From Mycobacterium aquaticum (GTDB lineage: Bacteria > Actinomycetota > Actinomycetes > Mycobacteriales > Mycobacteriaceae), in contig NZ_MVHF01000001.1 in the NCBI RefSeq assembly GCF_002086485.1, forward strand, positions 124,001 to 188,000: a stretch of DNA of 64,000 nucleotides, read 5' to 3'. Within the stretch, counting starts at the first letter, position 1, and each line of letters opens with the position of its first letter. Both the position numbers and the translations under genes were made by a program. The notes beneath the pieces were generated by a model. That model was given only the letters and a program-made list of their open reading frames with translations. It had not been told where the DNA came from and ran no database searches. Positions 9,462-18,938 of this stretch are shown piece after piece.

Positions 9462-10280
9462 ATGCCCACCGAACTACCCGAGCAGCGGCTGCGCCGCCGG
9501 CTTACACCGGCCGACTCGGTTGCCGAGGAATCAGAGGCCGAGCGGGAGCCCGGTGCTCCGCCGGACAGTGCGCTGACCCGCTGGCTGCCCGAGGCCACAT
9601 CCGACGGGCCGTCGGGGTGGCTGGCGGCCGCCCGGGCCGACCCGGGGCGAGCCGGGGTGGTGGGACTGGCCGTGGTCGGTGTGCTGGCCGTCCTGGTCAC
9701 CGTCTTCACCGTCATCCGGGACAAGCCGCCGCCGGTGACGGCGGCGAATCTTCCTCCCGTGCAGATGGTTTCGTCAGCAAGCGCGACACCGAGCGCCACC
9801 GCCGGTCCGGTTGTCGTCAGCGTCGTCGGCCTGGTTCACAAACCGGGGCTGGTCACCTTGGATGCCGGCGCGCGCATCGCCGACGCCCTCGCAGCAGCCG
9901 GCGGTCCGCTCGACGGTGCCGATCTGGTCGGGCTGAACATGGCGCGCCGAGTCACCGATGGCGAACAGGTCGTGGTCGGAATCGCCGCGCCGCCCGGCAA
10001 GCCGACCACGATGGGCAGCTCGGTGACCGGCGGCAGCTCCGCGGCGTCCACCGCACCCGCGACGCCGTCGGCAGGCCAGGGGCAGGCCGGGCCGGTGGAC
10101 CTCAACACCGCGACAGCCGAGCAGCTCGACGCTCTGCCCGGCGTCGGACCCGTGACCGCGGCCGCCATCGTCGCGTGGCGCGACACTCATGGCCGGTTCG
10201 GCAGCGTGGACCAGCTCGGTGAGGTCGACGGGATCGGCCCCGCACGCCTGGAGAAACTACGGCCGCTGGTCCGCGTGTGA
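9462..10280 (+). CDS. comEA: ComEA-like DNA-binding protein
   Basis: A 272-residue protein. A disordered N-terminus is followed by one membrane helix (about residues 66-84), a SLBB domain (VVVSVVGLVHKPGLVTLDAG) and a C-terminal helix-hairpin-helix pair (LNTATAEQLDALPGVGPVTA and VDGIGPARLEKLRPL). This is the ComEA layout: an anchored extracellular protein that binds incoming DNA. It overlaps comEC by four bases. The ATG has TACCGT six bases upstream and no ribosome binding site, so a leaderless start is possible. Natural competence has not been shown for most mycobacteria. It is the Rv2415c counterpart. Confidence 0.9.
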   Translation: MPTELPEQRLRRRLTPADSVAEESEAEREPGAPPDSALTRWLPEATSDGPSGWLAAARADPGRAGVVGLAVVGVLAVLVTVFTVIRDKPPPVTAANLPPVQMVSSASATPSATAGPVVVSVVGLVHKPGLVTLDAGARIADALAAAGGPLDGADLVGLNMARRVTDGEQVVVGIAAPPGKPTTMGSSVTGGSSAASTAPATPSAGQGQAGPVDLNTATAEQLDALPGVGPVTAAAIVAWRDTHGRFGSVDQLGEVDGIGPARLEKLRPLVRV

Positions 10281-11794
10281 CCGCCGATGAACCCGAGGCC
10301 GAGATCGACCGGCTCGACCTGAGGCTGGTTCCCGCGGCCCTGGCGGCATGGGCCGTGACGGCCGCGGGCATCGTGTGGGGTATCGGAGGTTCGGTGCTCG
10401 CCGTGGGCGCCGCGACGGGCGTTCTCGCAGTGCTGACCCGGTTCGGCGGCCTGCGACTGGGCGTCGCCGCCGTCCTGGCCGTCGCGGCTGCCGGTGCCGG
10501 ATTCGCCGTGGCCGTCGGTTTGCGGGTGCACCAGCAGCAGCACCACCCGATCACGGCCCGCTACGGTGGCGCGGCGAGCGTGGTCGTCGCCGCCACCGAG
10601 ACACCGCGGGTCATTGCGGGCGGCCGGCTGATGTTCCGTGGTGCTCTTGCCGAACTGGACGGCCGTCCCGTCGCGGGTCGGGTGCTGGTCTTCGCCCCGG
10701 CCGGGGGCTACACCGAGATGACCGTCGGGCGTCCCGCGCGCTTCCGGGCCGCGATCGGTAGGCCGACGCGCCGCGATCTCACCGTGGCGGTGCTCACCGC
10801 GAGCGGACGACCGGCGCTGGGCCAGGCCTCGGTGGTGCAGCGGGCAGCCCAGCGGGTCAGGGCCGGCTTCGCCGAGTCGGCCCGGGCCGCCCTGCCCGCA
10901 GACCAGGCCGCGATGCTGCCGGCCTTGGCACTGGGGGACACCTCGACGGTGGACGGACAGACGACCGCCCAGTTTCGGATTGCGGGTCTGACGCATCTGA
11001 CGGCGGTGTCGGGGGCCAACGTCACCATCGTGTGCGGTGCTCTGCTGCTGACCGCGGGACTGGTCGGGCCACGGGTGGCCGTCGGCATTGCGGCGCTCGG
11101 CCTGATCGGATTCGTCGTTGTCGTGCAACCGTCGGCCAGCGTTCTGCGTGCCGCCGTGATGGGTGCGGTGACGCTGTTCGCGGTGTTGATCCATCGCCGC
11201 CGCCGGGCCATCCCGGCTCTCGCGGCCAGCGTCGTCGTGCTCATGGTGGCCGCACCCGAACTGGCCGTAGATGCCGGGTTTGCCCTGTCGGTCGCCGCGA
11301 CGGCGGGCATCGTGGTGCTTGCGCCGCTGTGGACCCGCCGGCTGGTGGCGCGCGGCTGGCCCCGTCCGCTGGCCGCGGCGGTGAGCGTCGCCGCCGTCGC
11401 CCAGTTGGTCACCGCACCGCTGGTGGCCGGGATCTCGGGCACGTTCAGTCTGGTGGCGGTCGCGGCGAACCTGGCGGTCGCGGCGGTGATCCCGCCCATC
11501 ACCGTGCTGGGCACCGCGGCCGCGGTGATCGCGACGGTCTGGCCCGCAGCGGCTCAGCTGCTGATCCGGTTCACCGGGCCCGAGCTGTGGTGGTTGCTGT
11601 CGGTGGCGCGGTGGGCGTCGGCGGTGCCCGGCGCAGCGGTGCCCACGCCGTCAGGGTGGTTGGGGGTGGCGGTGGTGGCCGTCGGCGGAGTGGCGTTGGT
11701 GGTCGCGTGGCGGTGGCGCTGGGTGCGCCGGACCACGGCCGGCCTGGCCGTGTGCGCGCTGGCCTGGACGCTGTCGGACGCACTGCAAGCCTGA
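10277..11794 (+). CDS. comEC: ComEC/Rec2 family membrane channel
   Basis: A 505-residue polytopic protein with the ComEC competence core. The family signature is in LTHLTAVSGANVTIVCGALL. About ten hydrophobic segments are spread over the whole length, with a soluble N-terminal loop (residues 85-165). It lacks the C-terminal metallo-beta-lactamase domain of the full-length B. subtilis protein, as other mycobacterial ComEC proteins do. ComEC forms the DNA translocation channel. The GTG start lies in the comEA stop, so the two are coupled. Confidence 0.9.
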   Translation: MTADEPEAEIDRLDLRLVPAALAAWAVTAAGIVWGIGGSVLAVGAATGVLAVLTRFGGLRLGVAAVLAVAAAGAGFAVAVGLRVHQQQHHPITARYGGAASVVVAATETPRVIAGGRLMFRGALAELDGRPVAGRVLVFAPAGGYTEMTVGRPARFRAAIGRPTRRDLTVAVLTASGRPALGQASVVQRAAQRVRAGFAESARAALPADQAAMLPALALGDTSTVDGQTTAQFRIAGLTHLTAVSGANVTIVCGALLLTAGLVGPRVAVGIAALGLIGFVVVVQPSASVLRAAVMGAVTLFAVLIHRRRRAIPALAASVVVLMVAAPELAVDAGFALSVAATAGIVVLAPLWTRRLVARGWPRPLAAAVSVAAVAQLVTAPLVAGISGTFSLVAVAANLAVAAVIPPITVLGTAAAVIATVWPAAAQLLIRFTGPELWWLLSVARWASAVPGAAVPTPSGWLGVAVVAVGGVALVVAWRWRWVRRTTAGLAVCALAWTLSDALQA

Positions 11795-11833
11795 CTGTCA
11801 GCCCTGTCGGCCCGGCGTGACACCATCATCGGC

Positions 11834-12796
11834 GTGAGCCAACAGGCCGAAGGGCTACACCTGGTGCTGGGTGACGAGGAACTGCTGGTCGAGCGTGCCG
11901 TCGCCGCCGTGCTGCGCGCCGTGCGCGCGCAGGCGGGGACCGACGACGTGCCGGTGGACCGGATGCGCGCCGGTGAGGTGAGCACGAGCGAGCTGGCCGA
12001 GTTGCTCAGCCCGTCGTTGTTCGCCGAACAGCGCCTCGTGGTGCTCGAATCCGCGGCCGAGGCCGGTAAGGACGCGGTGTCGCTCATCGCCGGTGCCGCT
12101 GCCGATCTGCCGCCCGGAACGTCGCTGGTGGTTGTGCACTCCGGCGGTGGCCGGGCCAAGGCCCTGGCTGATCAATTGAAAAAGCTTGGTGCGCAGGTGT
12201 ATCCGTGCGCGCGTATCACCAAGGCGGGGGAGCGGGCCGACTTCGTGCGCCGCGAATTCCGGGAGCTTCGGGTCAAGGTGTCTGATGACACCGTCAACGC
12301 GGTCCTCGACGCGGTCGGGTCGAACATCCGCGAGCTGGCGGCGGTGTGCTCGCAGCTGGTGGCCGACACGGACGGCCAGGTCGATGTTGCCGCCGTCCGC
12401 CGCTATCACAGCGGTAAGGCCGAGGTGAAGGGCTTCGACATCGCCGACAAGGCCGTCGTCGGTGACGTGGCAGGCGCCGCCGAGGCGTTGCGGTGGGCGA
12501 TGCTCGCGGGTGAGCCGCAGGTGGTGCTGGCCGATGCGCTGGCCGAGGCGGTGCACACCATCGCCCGGGTGGGGCCGCTGTCCGGGGACCCCTACAAGTT
12601 GGCCGGAGAACTCGGCATGCCGCCGTGGCGGGTGCAGAAGGCGCAGAAGCAGGCGCGGCGATGGTCGCGGGATTCCGTCGCCGAGGCGATGCGGGTGGTG
12701 GCCACGCTCAATGCAGACGTAAAGGGCGCAGCGGCAGATGCCGACTACGCCCTTGAGGCCGCGGTGCGCCGGGTGGCGCAACTCGCGGCCGGGTGA
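11834..12796 (+). CDS. holA: DNA polymerase III delta subunit
   Basis: A 320-residue HolA protein of the clamp loader. It opens with the [20 protein letters not shown] pattern, where the P-loop is degenerate as is usual in delta. The middle [20 protein letters not shown] segment and the C-terminal [16 protein letters not shown] collar region are typical. Delta opens the beta sliding clamp. The GTG start at 11834 has no good ribosome binding site; gene order comEA-comEC-holA is conserved in many bacteria. It converges on rpsT. Confidence 0.92.
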   Translation: MSQQAEGLHLVLGDEELLVERAVAAVLRAVRAQAGTDDVPVDRMRAGEVSTSELAELLSPSLFAEQRLVVLESAAEAGKDAVSLIAGAAADLPPGTSLVVVHSGGGRAKALADQLKKLGAQVYPCARITKAGERADFVRREFRELRVKVSDDTVNAVLDAVGSNIRELAAVCSQLVADTDGQVDVAAVRRYHSGKAEVKGFDIADKAVVGDVAGAAEALRWAMLAGEPQVVLADALAEAVHTIARVGPLSGDPYKLAGELGMPPWRVQKAQKQARRWSRDSVAEAMRVVATLNADVKGAAADADYALEAAVRRVAQLAAG

Positions 12797-12806
12797 AGCG
12801 TGAAGC

Positions 12807-13067
12807 TCAGAGCTTGTTGAGAGCCAGGGCCAGCGCGGACTTCTTGTTCGCGGCCTGGTTGGCGTGGATGACGCCCTTGCTGGCGGCCTTGTCGAGCTTG
12901 CGGCTGGTCGACACCAGCAGCTCGGCGGCCTTTTCCTTCTCGCCTGCCTCGACGGCCTCACGGAAGCCGCGAATGGCGGTGCGCAGCGACGACTTCACCG
13001 ACTGGTTGCGCAGCCGGCGACGCTCGTTGGTGAGGATGCGCTTTTCCTGCGACTTGATGTTGGCCAC
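12807..13067 (-). CDS. rpsT: 30S ribosomal protein S20
   Basis: An 86-residue basic protein matching S20: [20 protein letters not shown] opens it, [12 protein letters not shown] follows in the middle, and the [20 protein letters not shown] end is diagnostic. It binds 16S rRNA early in 30S assembly. The GTG start has AAGGA nine bases upstream. A candidate promoter (TTGGGA, 18 bases, TACCCT on the minus strand) gives a leader of about 70 bases. Lysine-rich codons and strand opposite to its neighbours fit a monocistronic ribosomal gene. Confidence 0.97.
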   Translation of the reverse strand: MANIKSQEKRILTNERRRLRNQSVKSSLRTAIRGFREAVEAGEKEKAAELLVSTSRKLDKAASKGVIHANQAANKKSALALALNKL

Positions 13068-13144
13068 GTAGTAGTTCCTTCGTAATTCTCTAGCTGGGGT
13101 TACCTAAGTCTCTGCGGTACCCGCACAGCGGGCAGCGACTGTTC

Positions 13145-13174
13145 AGGGTACCAGCGCGGTACCCCAACTCCCAA
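13145..13174 (-). promoter_or_regulatory. rpsT promoter candidate
   Basis: On the minus strand TTGGGA (13174-13169) and TACCCT (13150-13145) are separated by 18 bases. This matches mycobacterial SigA spacing and predicts a start near 13138. The 221-bp divergent region up to 13288 shows no gene. Confidence 0.45.
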
Positions 13175-13288
13175 AGCGGCGGCCGCCGGGCCCCGACCTG
13201 CCGCCATTGTTTTACCACGTCAACCTGCCTTTGGCCTGCCGAAACGGGCTACGTCGTTGGACGGCGAAAATGCGACAGGTGGTGCAGC

Positions 13289-14923
13289 ATGTTCGAGATG
13301 AGCCTTCGCACAGCAGCCCGAGCCCGGGGAGCAGAGTCCGCTCCGACGGCGCGTGTCAGACATCAAGGCGTCTTTGACGGTTACAACCGGCTCGGGCGCT
13401 ACGCCGCGGCGTTCGACGAGATGTTCGATGCCTCCGGCAACGTGCGTGGCCCGTACAAGGGCATCTATGCCGAGCTCGCTCCGTCAGATGCCTCCGAGCT
13501 GCAGGCCCGCTCGGAGGCCTTGGGTCGGGCGTTCATCGATCAGGGCATCACGTTCTCGCTGTCGGGCCAGGAGCGACACATCCCGATGGACCTGGTGCCG
13601 CGAGTGATCTCGGCGGCAGAGTGGTCGCGGCTCGAACGCGGTATCACCCAGCGCGTCAAGGCGCTGGAGATGTACCTCGACGATGTGTACGGCGAGCAGG
13701 AGATCCTGCGCGACGGAGTGATCCCGCGTCGGCTGGTCACCTCGTGTGAGCATTTCCACCGCGAGGCCGCGGGCATCATCCCGCCCAACGGTGTACGCAT
13801 CCACGTCGCAGGTATCGATCTGATCCGCGACGACAAGGGCGACTTCCGGGTGCTCGAGGACAATCTGCGGTCGCCGTCGGGCGTGTCCTATGTGATGGAG
13901 AACCGGCGCGCCATGGCGCGGGTCTTTCCGAAACTGTTCGCCACCAACCGGGTGCGGGCCGTGGGTGATTACGCGTCCCACCTGCTGCGCGCGCTGCGCA
14001 ATGCCGCACCGACCAACGTCGCCGACCCCACGGTCGCCGTGCTCACCCCCGGTGTGTACAACTCGGCGTACTTCGAACACTCGCTGCTGGCTCGGCAGAT
14101 GGGTGCCGAACTGGTCGAGGGCCGCGACCTGTTCTGTCGCGACAACGTCGTCTACATGCGCACCACCGAAGGGGAGCGGCAGGTCGACGTGATCTACCGC
14201 CGCATCGATGACGAATATCTCGACCCCATGCAGTTCAAGCCGGACTCGATGCTCGGTGTCGCCGGCATCCTCAACGCCGCCCGCGCCGGCAACGTCGTGA
14301 TCTCCAGCGCGGTCGGCAACGGCGTCGGCGACGACAAACTCGTCTATACCTACGTGCCCACGATCATCGAGTACTACCTGGGCGAAAAACCCCTTCTCGC
14401 CAATGTCGACAGCTACCGGTGCTGGCTCGACGACGAACGTGAGGAGGTGCTCGACCGGGTGGACGAGCTGGTCATCAAGCCGGTCGAGGGTTCGGGCGGT
14501 TACGGCATCGTGTTCGGGCCGGACGCGTCGGCCAAGGAACTCGCGACGATCACCAAGAAGATCCGCAGTAATCCCAGGGGCTGGATCGCGCAGCCGGTCA
14601 TGCAGCTGTCCACCGTGCCGACTCAGGTCGGCAGCAAGTTGGCGCCGCGGCACGTGGACCTGCGGCCGTTCGCGGTCAACGACGGCAACGACGTATGGGT
14701 ACTGCCGGGCGGGCTCACCCGGGTGGCGCTGCCCGAGGGCTCACTGGTGGTCAACTCCAGCCAGGGCGGCGGATCGAAGGACACCTGGGTGCTCGCGTCG
14801 CGCACGTCGGCAGCCGACCGCGAACTCGCGGCCGCCGAGGTGGTCCGGTCACTGCCCAGAGCCGCGAACGATCCGAAAAGCGATGGCGCACCGGTTGGTT
14901 CGTCGTCCCAACAGCAGCAGTAG
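13289..14923 (+). CDS. circularly permuted ATP-grasp protein
   Basis: A 544-residue protein of the CP_ATPgrasp family. Seen are the substrate-side opening (VFDGYNRLGRYAAAFDEMFD), the RVLEDNLRSPSGVSYVMENR block and the ATP-side VIKPVEGSGGYGIVFGP glycine loop, whose order relative to ordinary ATP-grasp enzymes is permuted. It leads a three-gene operon with the alpha-E and transglutaminase-like genes, found in mycobacteria (Rv2411c-Rv2409c) and many proteobacteria. The set is thought to form or cut a peptide-like bond but has no proven product. The AGGTGG ribosome binding site at 13276-13281 supports the ATG at 13289. Confidence 0.87.
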   Translation: MFEMSLRTAARARGAESAPTARVRHQGVFDGYNRLGRYAAAFDEMFDASGNVRGPYKGIYAELAPSDASELQARSEALGRAFIDQGITFSLSGQERHIPMDLVPRVISAAEWSRLERGITQRVKALEMYLDDVYGEQEILRDGVIPRRLVTSCEHFHREAAGIIPPNGVRIHVAGIDLIRDDKGDFRVLEDNLRSPSGVSYVMENRRAMARVFPKLFATNRVRAVGDYASHLLRALRNAAPTNVADPTVAVLTPGVYNSAYFEHSLLARQMGAELVEGRDLFCRDNVVYMRTTEGERQVDVIYRRIDDEYLDPMQFKPDSMLGVAGILNAARAGNVVISSAVGNGVGDDKLVYTYVPTIIEYYLGEKPLLANVDSYRCWLDDEREEVLDRVDELVIKPVEGSGGYGIVFGPDASAKELATITKKIRSNPRGWIAQPVMQLSTVPTQVGSKLAPRHVDLRPFAVNDGNDVWVLPGGLTRVALPEGSLVVNSSQGGGSKDTWVLASRTSAADRELAAAEVVRSLPRAANDPKSDGAPVGSSSQQQQ

Positions 14924-14932
14924 GGGGCTGAA

Positions 14933-15910
14933 ATGCTGGCGCGAAATGCCGAATCCCTGTACTGGATCGGGCGGTACGTGGAGCGGGCCGACGATACCGC
15001 GCGGATCCTCGACGTCACGGTCCATCAGCTGCTGGAGGATTCCAGTGTCGACCCGGACCAGGCCTCGCGGACACTGTTGCGCGTCCTCGGAATCGAGCCG
15101 CCCGCCGAGCGACTCGACATGTGGTCGCTGACCGACGTCGTGGCGTTCAGCCGAGACACCTACGGCGGGACCTCGATCGTCGGAGCCATTTCCGCGGCCC
15201 GGGAGAACGCCCGCGGCGCCCGCGAGGTCACCTCGACCGAGATCTGGGAGTGCCTCAACACCACCTACAACGGGTTGGCCGAACGGGAGCGGGTAGCCAG
15301 ACGACTCGGCCCGCACCAGTTTCTGTCCTACGTCGAGGGCCGCGCGGCGATGTTCGCCGGACTGGCGGATTCGACGCTGAGCCGCGACGACGGCTACCGG
15401 TTCATGGTGCTGGGCCGCGCGATCGAACGCGTCGACATGATCGTGCGACTGCTGCTCTCGCGCGTCGGGGACAGTGGATCGTCGCCGGCATGGGTCACGC
15501 TGCTGCGCTCCGCCGGCGCGCACGACACCTACCTTCGCACCTACCGTGGCGCCCTCGACGCCGGTCGGGTGGTCGAATTCATGTTGCTGGACAGGCTGTT
15601 TCCGCGGTCGATATTTTATTCGCTGCGGCTGGCCGAGCACAGTCTCGACGAGTTGCAGAACAGTCCGCACAGCCGGGTGGGGGCGACGGCCGAGGCCCAG
15701 CGGTTGCTGGGCCGGGCGCGCAGCGAGCTGGAGTTCCTGCAACCCGGTGCGCTGCTGGAGTCGCTGGAGGTGCGGCTGGCGGGGCTGCAGAGAACCTGCC
15801 GGGACGTCGGAGAAGCGTTGGCGCTGCAGTACTTCCATTCCGCGCCGTGGGTGGGCTGGACCGACGCGGGCCGGGGCGGCGCGCTGGTGATCGAGGAAGG
15901 CGAAGTCTGA
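14933..15910 (+). CDS. alpha-E domain protein (DUF403)
   Basis: A 325-residue all-helical protein of the alpha-E family. It starts with the hallmark MLARNAESLYWIGRYVERAD and contains FMVLGRAIERVDMIVRLLLS. The family always travels with circularly permuted ATP-grasp and transglutaminase-like proteins, as here (9 bases after the previous gene). Its biochemical role is unproven. An AGGGGG ribosome binding site lies just upstream. It corresponds to Rv2410c. Confidence 0.88.
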   Translation: MLARNAESLYWIGRYVERADDTARILDVTVHQLLEDSSVDPDQASRTLLRVLGIEPPAERLDMWSLTDVVAFSRDTYGGTSIVGAISAARENARGAREVTSTEIWECLNTTYNGLAERERVARRLGPHQFLSYVEGRAAMFAGLADSTLSRDDGYRFMVLGRAIERVDMIVRLLLSRVGDSGSSPAWVTLLRSAGAHDTYLRTYRGALDAGRVVEFMLLDRLFPRSIFYSLRLAEHSLDELQNSPHSRVGATAEAQRLLGRARSELEFLQPGALLESLEVRLAGLQRTCRDVGEALALQYFHSAPWVGWTDAGRGGALVIEEGEV

Positions 15911-15942
15911 CTGATGAGCGCTCGTCTGAAGAGGAGAACATG

Positions 15943-16782
15943 ATGTGGCGCATGCGGGTGGTGCACTCGACCGGCTACGCATACAAGTCGCCGGTGACCG
16001 CGTCCTTCAACGAGGCCCGGCTGACACCCCGGTCGGATTCCCGGCAGAACGTGATCCTCAACCGGGTCGAGACCGTGCCGGCCACACGGTCGTACCGCTA
16101 TGTGGATTACTGGGGCACCGCGGTGACGGCGTTCGACCTGCACGCGCCGCACACCGAACTGGAGGTGACGTCGTCGTCGGTGGTCGAAACCGAGATCGGC
16201 GAGCGGCCGGAGGACGTCGTCAGCTGGGATGACCTCGCGTCCGAAGCAGTGATCGACCGGTTCGACGAGGTGCTCAGCCCCACGCGTTACACGCCCATGA
16301 GCAAGCGGATCCAGCGGGTGGGCGAGCGGATCGCCAAGGAGTACGAACCCCACGACGCGGTCATCGCCGCCGCGCAATGGGTTCGCAGTGAACTCGACTA
16401 TGTCCCCGGCACCACCGGCGTGCATTCATCAGGTCTCGACGCCCTGCGAGAAGGCAAGGGCGTCTGTCAGGATTTCGCGCATCTTTCGCTGATCATGTTG
16501 CGCTCCATGGGAATTCCCTCGCGCTATGTGTCGGGGTATCTACATCCCGACAGCCGGGCTGCGGTCGGCGACACCATCGACGGACAGAGCCACGCCTGGA
16601 TCCAGGCCTGGACGGGCGGGTGGTGGCACTATGACCCGACCAACGATGCCGAGATCAACGAGCGGTACGTGAGCGTCGGTGTGGGCCGCAACTACTCCGA
16701 CGTCACACCGCTCAAGGGCATCTACTCCGGCGAGGGATCCACAGACTTGGACGTGGTCGTGGAGATCACTCGGCTGGCTTGA
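15943..16782 (+). CDS. transglutaminase-like cysteine peptidase family protein
   Basis: A 279-residue protein with an N-terminal beta domain (WRMRVVHSTGYAYKSPV opening) and a transglutaminase core. The triad is complete: Cys in GKGVCQDFAHL, His in QSHAWIQAW and Asp in HYDPTND. In this operon type the enzyme probably hydrolyses or transfers amide bonds. Two ATGs (15940, 15943) are possible; GAGGAG at 15931-15936 gives better spacing to 15943. Its 3' end overlaps the convergent MarR gene by 17 bases. It is the Rv2409c equivalent. Confidence 0.88.
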   Translation: MWRMRVVHSTGYAYKSPVTASFNEARLTPRSDSRQNVILNRVETVPATRSYRYVDYWGTAVTAFDLHAPHTELEVTSSSVVETEIGERPEDVVSWDDLASEAVIDRFDEVLSPTRYTPMSKRIQRVGERIAKEYEPHDAVIAAAQWVRSELDYVPGTTGVHSSGLDALREGKGVCQDFAHLSLIMLRSMGIPSRYVSGYLHPDSRAAVGDTIDGQSHAWIQAWTGGWWHYDPTNDAEINERYVSVGVGRNYSDVTPLKGIYSGEGSTDLDVVVEITRLA

Positions 16783-17254
16783 CCGAGCCTGCGCCGCCCA
16801 GGTTGCGGAAGCCCGGATGCACGTGCGGCGTCAGCTCATGCTGATCGGCGAGCGTCTGCAGCAGTTCCCGCAGCGTCGCTCGTTGTGCGGCATCGAGACC
16901 CGCGGTCATCCGCTCGTCGTGGCGGCGCGCCAGCTCTCCGATGCGCCGCAGGATCTTCTTGCCTGCGGTGCTGAGGTACAGCGCGTGCAACCTGCGGTCG
17001 TCGGGGTTGCGGCGCCGTTCGACGTAGCCGCGGTCCTCCAGATCGTCGACATAGCTGACCACCCGGCTGGGTAACAGGCCGAGCTGGGTGCTCAGTGACT
17101 GCTGGCTGAGGCCGGGTTGCGCGCCGATGGCGCGCAGGATGCCCGCGTGCGGCGGGGTGAGCTCGACGCTCGCCATCTGCTCGGCGAACAGGGTCGCTGC
17201 CCGGTGGCCGAGTTGCGCCAGCAGGAATGCCGCAGTGTCCGGGCCACTTTCCAT
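16766..17254 (-). CDS. MarR-family transcriptional regulator
   Basis: A 162-residue winged-helix protein. The recognition helix region is LSQQSLSTQLGLLPSRVVSY and the wing is ERRRNPDDRRLHALYLS, both classic MarR. It is divergent from a membrane protein/LLM gene pair 100 bp away, which it may control. Its upstream region has two AATGATTCAC copies (17276-17285 and 17359-17368), a possible shared site. No ligand can be inferred. Confidence 0.9.
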   Translation of the reverse strand: MESGPDTAAFLLAQLGHRAATLFAEQMASVELTPPHAGILRAIGAQPGLSQQSLSTQLGLLPSRVVSYVDDLEDRGYVERRRNPDDRRLHALYLSTAGKKILRRIGELARRHDERMTAGLDAAQRATLRELLQTLADQHELTPHVHPGFRNLGGAGSVKPAE

Positions 17255-17319
17255 GCTGAAACGGTATCACCGGCAAATGATTCACAACTGAAAACATTCA
17301 GCAGGTCAGTCGGCGGCGC

Positions 17320-17348
17320 TTGCCGCCGCTGCGCCGTGGGCATATCGT
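17320..17348 (+). promoter_or_regulatory. promoter candidate for the membrane protein gene
   Basis: TTGCCG (17320-17325) and TATCGT (17343-17348) are spaced by 17 bases. The ATG at 17356 lies seven bases past the -10 box, so the transcript would be leaderless. The AATGATTCAC repeat just downstream overlaps the first codons. Confidence 0.5.
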
Positions 17349-17355
17349 TCAAACT

Positions 17356-18060
17356 ATGAATGATTCACCGGCTGATCGAACTCGGTCCGCCCCGACCGGC
17401 AGGCAGGGCGGGCCTCCGCTGGCCCCGCTGGCAGCGGTTTCGCTGGGACTGCTGCTGGCCGGGGTCATCGTCGGCGTCGCAATCGGGGGTGTGATGCCGT
17501 TGCCGTACGGTGCCGCCGCCGACATCCTTCGATACGTTCACGAGCACCATGGGGCCGTGCGGGCTTGTGCGGTGGGCACATTCGCGGCCTCGGTGCCGCT
17601 GGCGATCTACGCCGCCACCGTGAGCACCCGGCTACGTCAACTCGGTGTCACGGCGCCCGGTGCGACCATCGCCCTGGCCGGTGGGATTCTCGCGGCCGGA
17701 TCACTCGGGCTCTCCGGCCTGATCTGCTGGGCCATGTCCCGGCCCGAGGTGGTGGTCGACGACGGGTTGATCCGCGCGCTGTACTACCTGGTGTTCCTCA
17801 CCGGCGGGGTGGGGCACATCGTCGCACTCGGCCTGCTGGTCGCAGGCATCGCGGTGCCCAGCCTGCTGCTGGGGCTGGTGCCGCGGACGCTGGCCTGGGC
17901 CGGTCTCGTGATCGCCGTGCTCGCCGAACTCGCGACGCTGGTTCTCATCTGGCCCGAAACCGCTGCGGTGTTGCCGATCGCCCGATTCACCGGATTCGTC
18001 TGGCTGATCGTCGTCGGTGCGCTCTTGCCGAAGCGTCGGACCGATCGGAGGCGCGCATGA
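17356..18060 (+). CDS. polytopic membrane protein, DUF4386-like
   Basis: A 234-residue membrane protein with six predicted helices (roughly residues 28-50, 72-92, 103-123, 138-158, 165-187 and 200-220). The pattern resembles the DUF4386 group (HHGAVRACAVGTFAASVPLA), which has no known function. The ATG at 17356 begins MNDSPADRT and lies at leaderless distance from a -10 box. It overlaps the LLM gene by four bases, so both belong to one transcript divergent from the MarR regulator. Confidence 0.65.
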   Translation: MNDSPADRTRSAPTGRQGGPPLAPLAAVSLGLLLAGVIVGVAIGGVMPLPYGAAADILRYVHEHHGAVRACAVGTFAASVPLAIYAATVSTRLRQLGVTAPGATIALAGGILAAGSLGLSGLICWAMSRPEVVVDDGLIRALYYLVFLTGGVGHIVALGLLVAGIAVPSLLLGLVPRTLAWAGLVIAVLAELATLVLIWPETAAVLPIARFTGFVWLIVVGALLPKRRTDRRRA

Positions 18061-18938
18061 AGCTCAGTGTCAGCGTCACGAACTACTCGTGGCCGGAACC
18101 GATCCACGCCCGGCTGATGTCACTGGCCGCACGCCTCGACGACACCGCGGTCGACACGCTGTGGGTGGCCGACCATCTGCTGCAGGCCGATCCGTCCTGT
18201 CAGACTGACGAGCCGATGCTCGAGGCCTACACCGTGCTGGGTTACCTGGCGGCGGCGACGCATCGGGTTCGGTTGGGCACCATGGTGACAGCGGCGACCT
18301 TCCGCGCGCCCGCCGTGCTCGTCAAAGCGGTGACGACGCTCGACGTGCTCTCGAACGGGCGGGCCTGGCTCGGTCTCGGTGCGGGCTACAACGCTGCCGA
18401 AGCCACCGCGATGGGACTGTTCTTGCCTGACACCGCCGAGCGGTTCGCGCGGATGACCGAACTGCTGCAGTTGGCCGAACGCATGTGGCGGGGCGATCAG
18501 ACCGCCTTCCGAGGTGCGCACTTGACGGCCCAGCAGCCCATCGGCAACCCTCGGCCGGTGACCGTGCCGCATCCTCCGGTGCTGATCGGCGGCACGGGCG
18601 AGCGCCGCACGCTACGCCTCGTCGCGCAGTACGCAGACGCCTGCAACCTGTTCGACATCCCGGACGGCGGGCGCGCCATCCGTCGTCAACTCGGGGTGTT
18701 GGACCGTCATTGCGCTGAGGTGGGGCGCCCCGCCGATGCGGTCCAGCGCACGGTGACCACGGCGCTGGAACCGGGGGAGTCGGTCGCCGGACTGGTACGG
18801 CGCTGTCTGGCGCTCGGTGACCTCGGTATCGATCACGTCGTGCTCATCACGCGCGGACGTCCCTGGGCCGACACCGATCTCGACGTCGCCGCCGGTGCGG
18901 CCGATCAGCTGCGCGACCTGGCGCACACCCCGGGATGA
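18057..18938 (+). CDS. LLM-class F420-dependent oxidoreductase
   Basis: A 293-residue TIM-barrel protein of the luciferase-like superfamily. Typical strands are [53 protein letters not shown] and [20 protein letters not shown]. The short length and GTMVTA/GGTGE patterns fit the mycobacterial F420-binding branch. Substrate unknown. Its 3' end overlaps the convergent rnz by 34 bases, an unusually long convergent overlap. Confidence 0.83.
   Translation: MKLSVSVTNYSWPEPIHARLMSLAARLDDTAVDTLWVADHLLQADPSCQTDEPMLEAYTVLGYLAAATHRVRLGTMVTAATFRAPAVLVKAVTTLDVLSNGRAWLGLGAGYNAAEATAMGLFLPDTAERFARMTELLQLAERMWRGDQTAFRGAHLTAQQPIGNPRPVTVPHPPVLIGGTGERRTLRLVAQYADACNLFDIPDGGRAIRRQLGVLDRHCAEVGRPADAVQRTVTTALEPGESVAGLVRRCLALGDLGIDHVVLITRGRPWADTDLDVAAGAADQLRDLAHTPG

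Noticed and set aside
13081..13288. tRNA or small RNA between rpsT and the ATP-grasp gene
   Set aside because: Short palindromes are present but no tRNA cloverleaf or conserved RNA could be drawn; the region is explained by divergent promoters.
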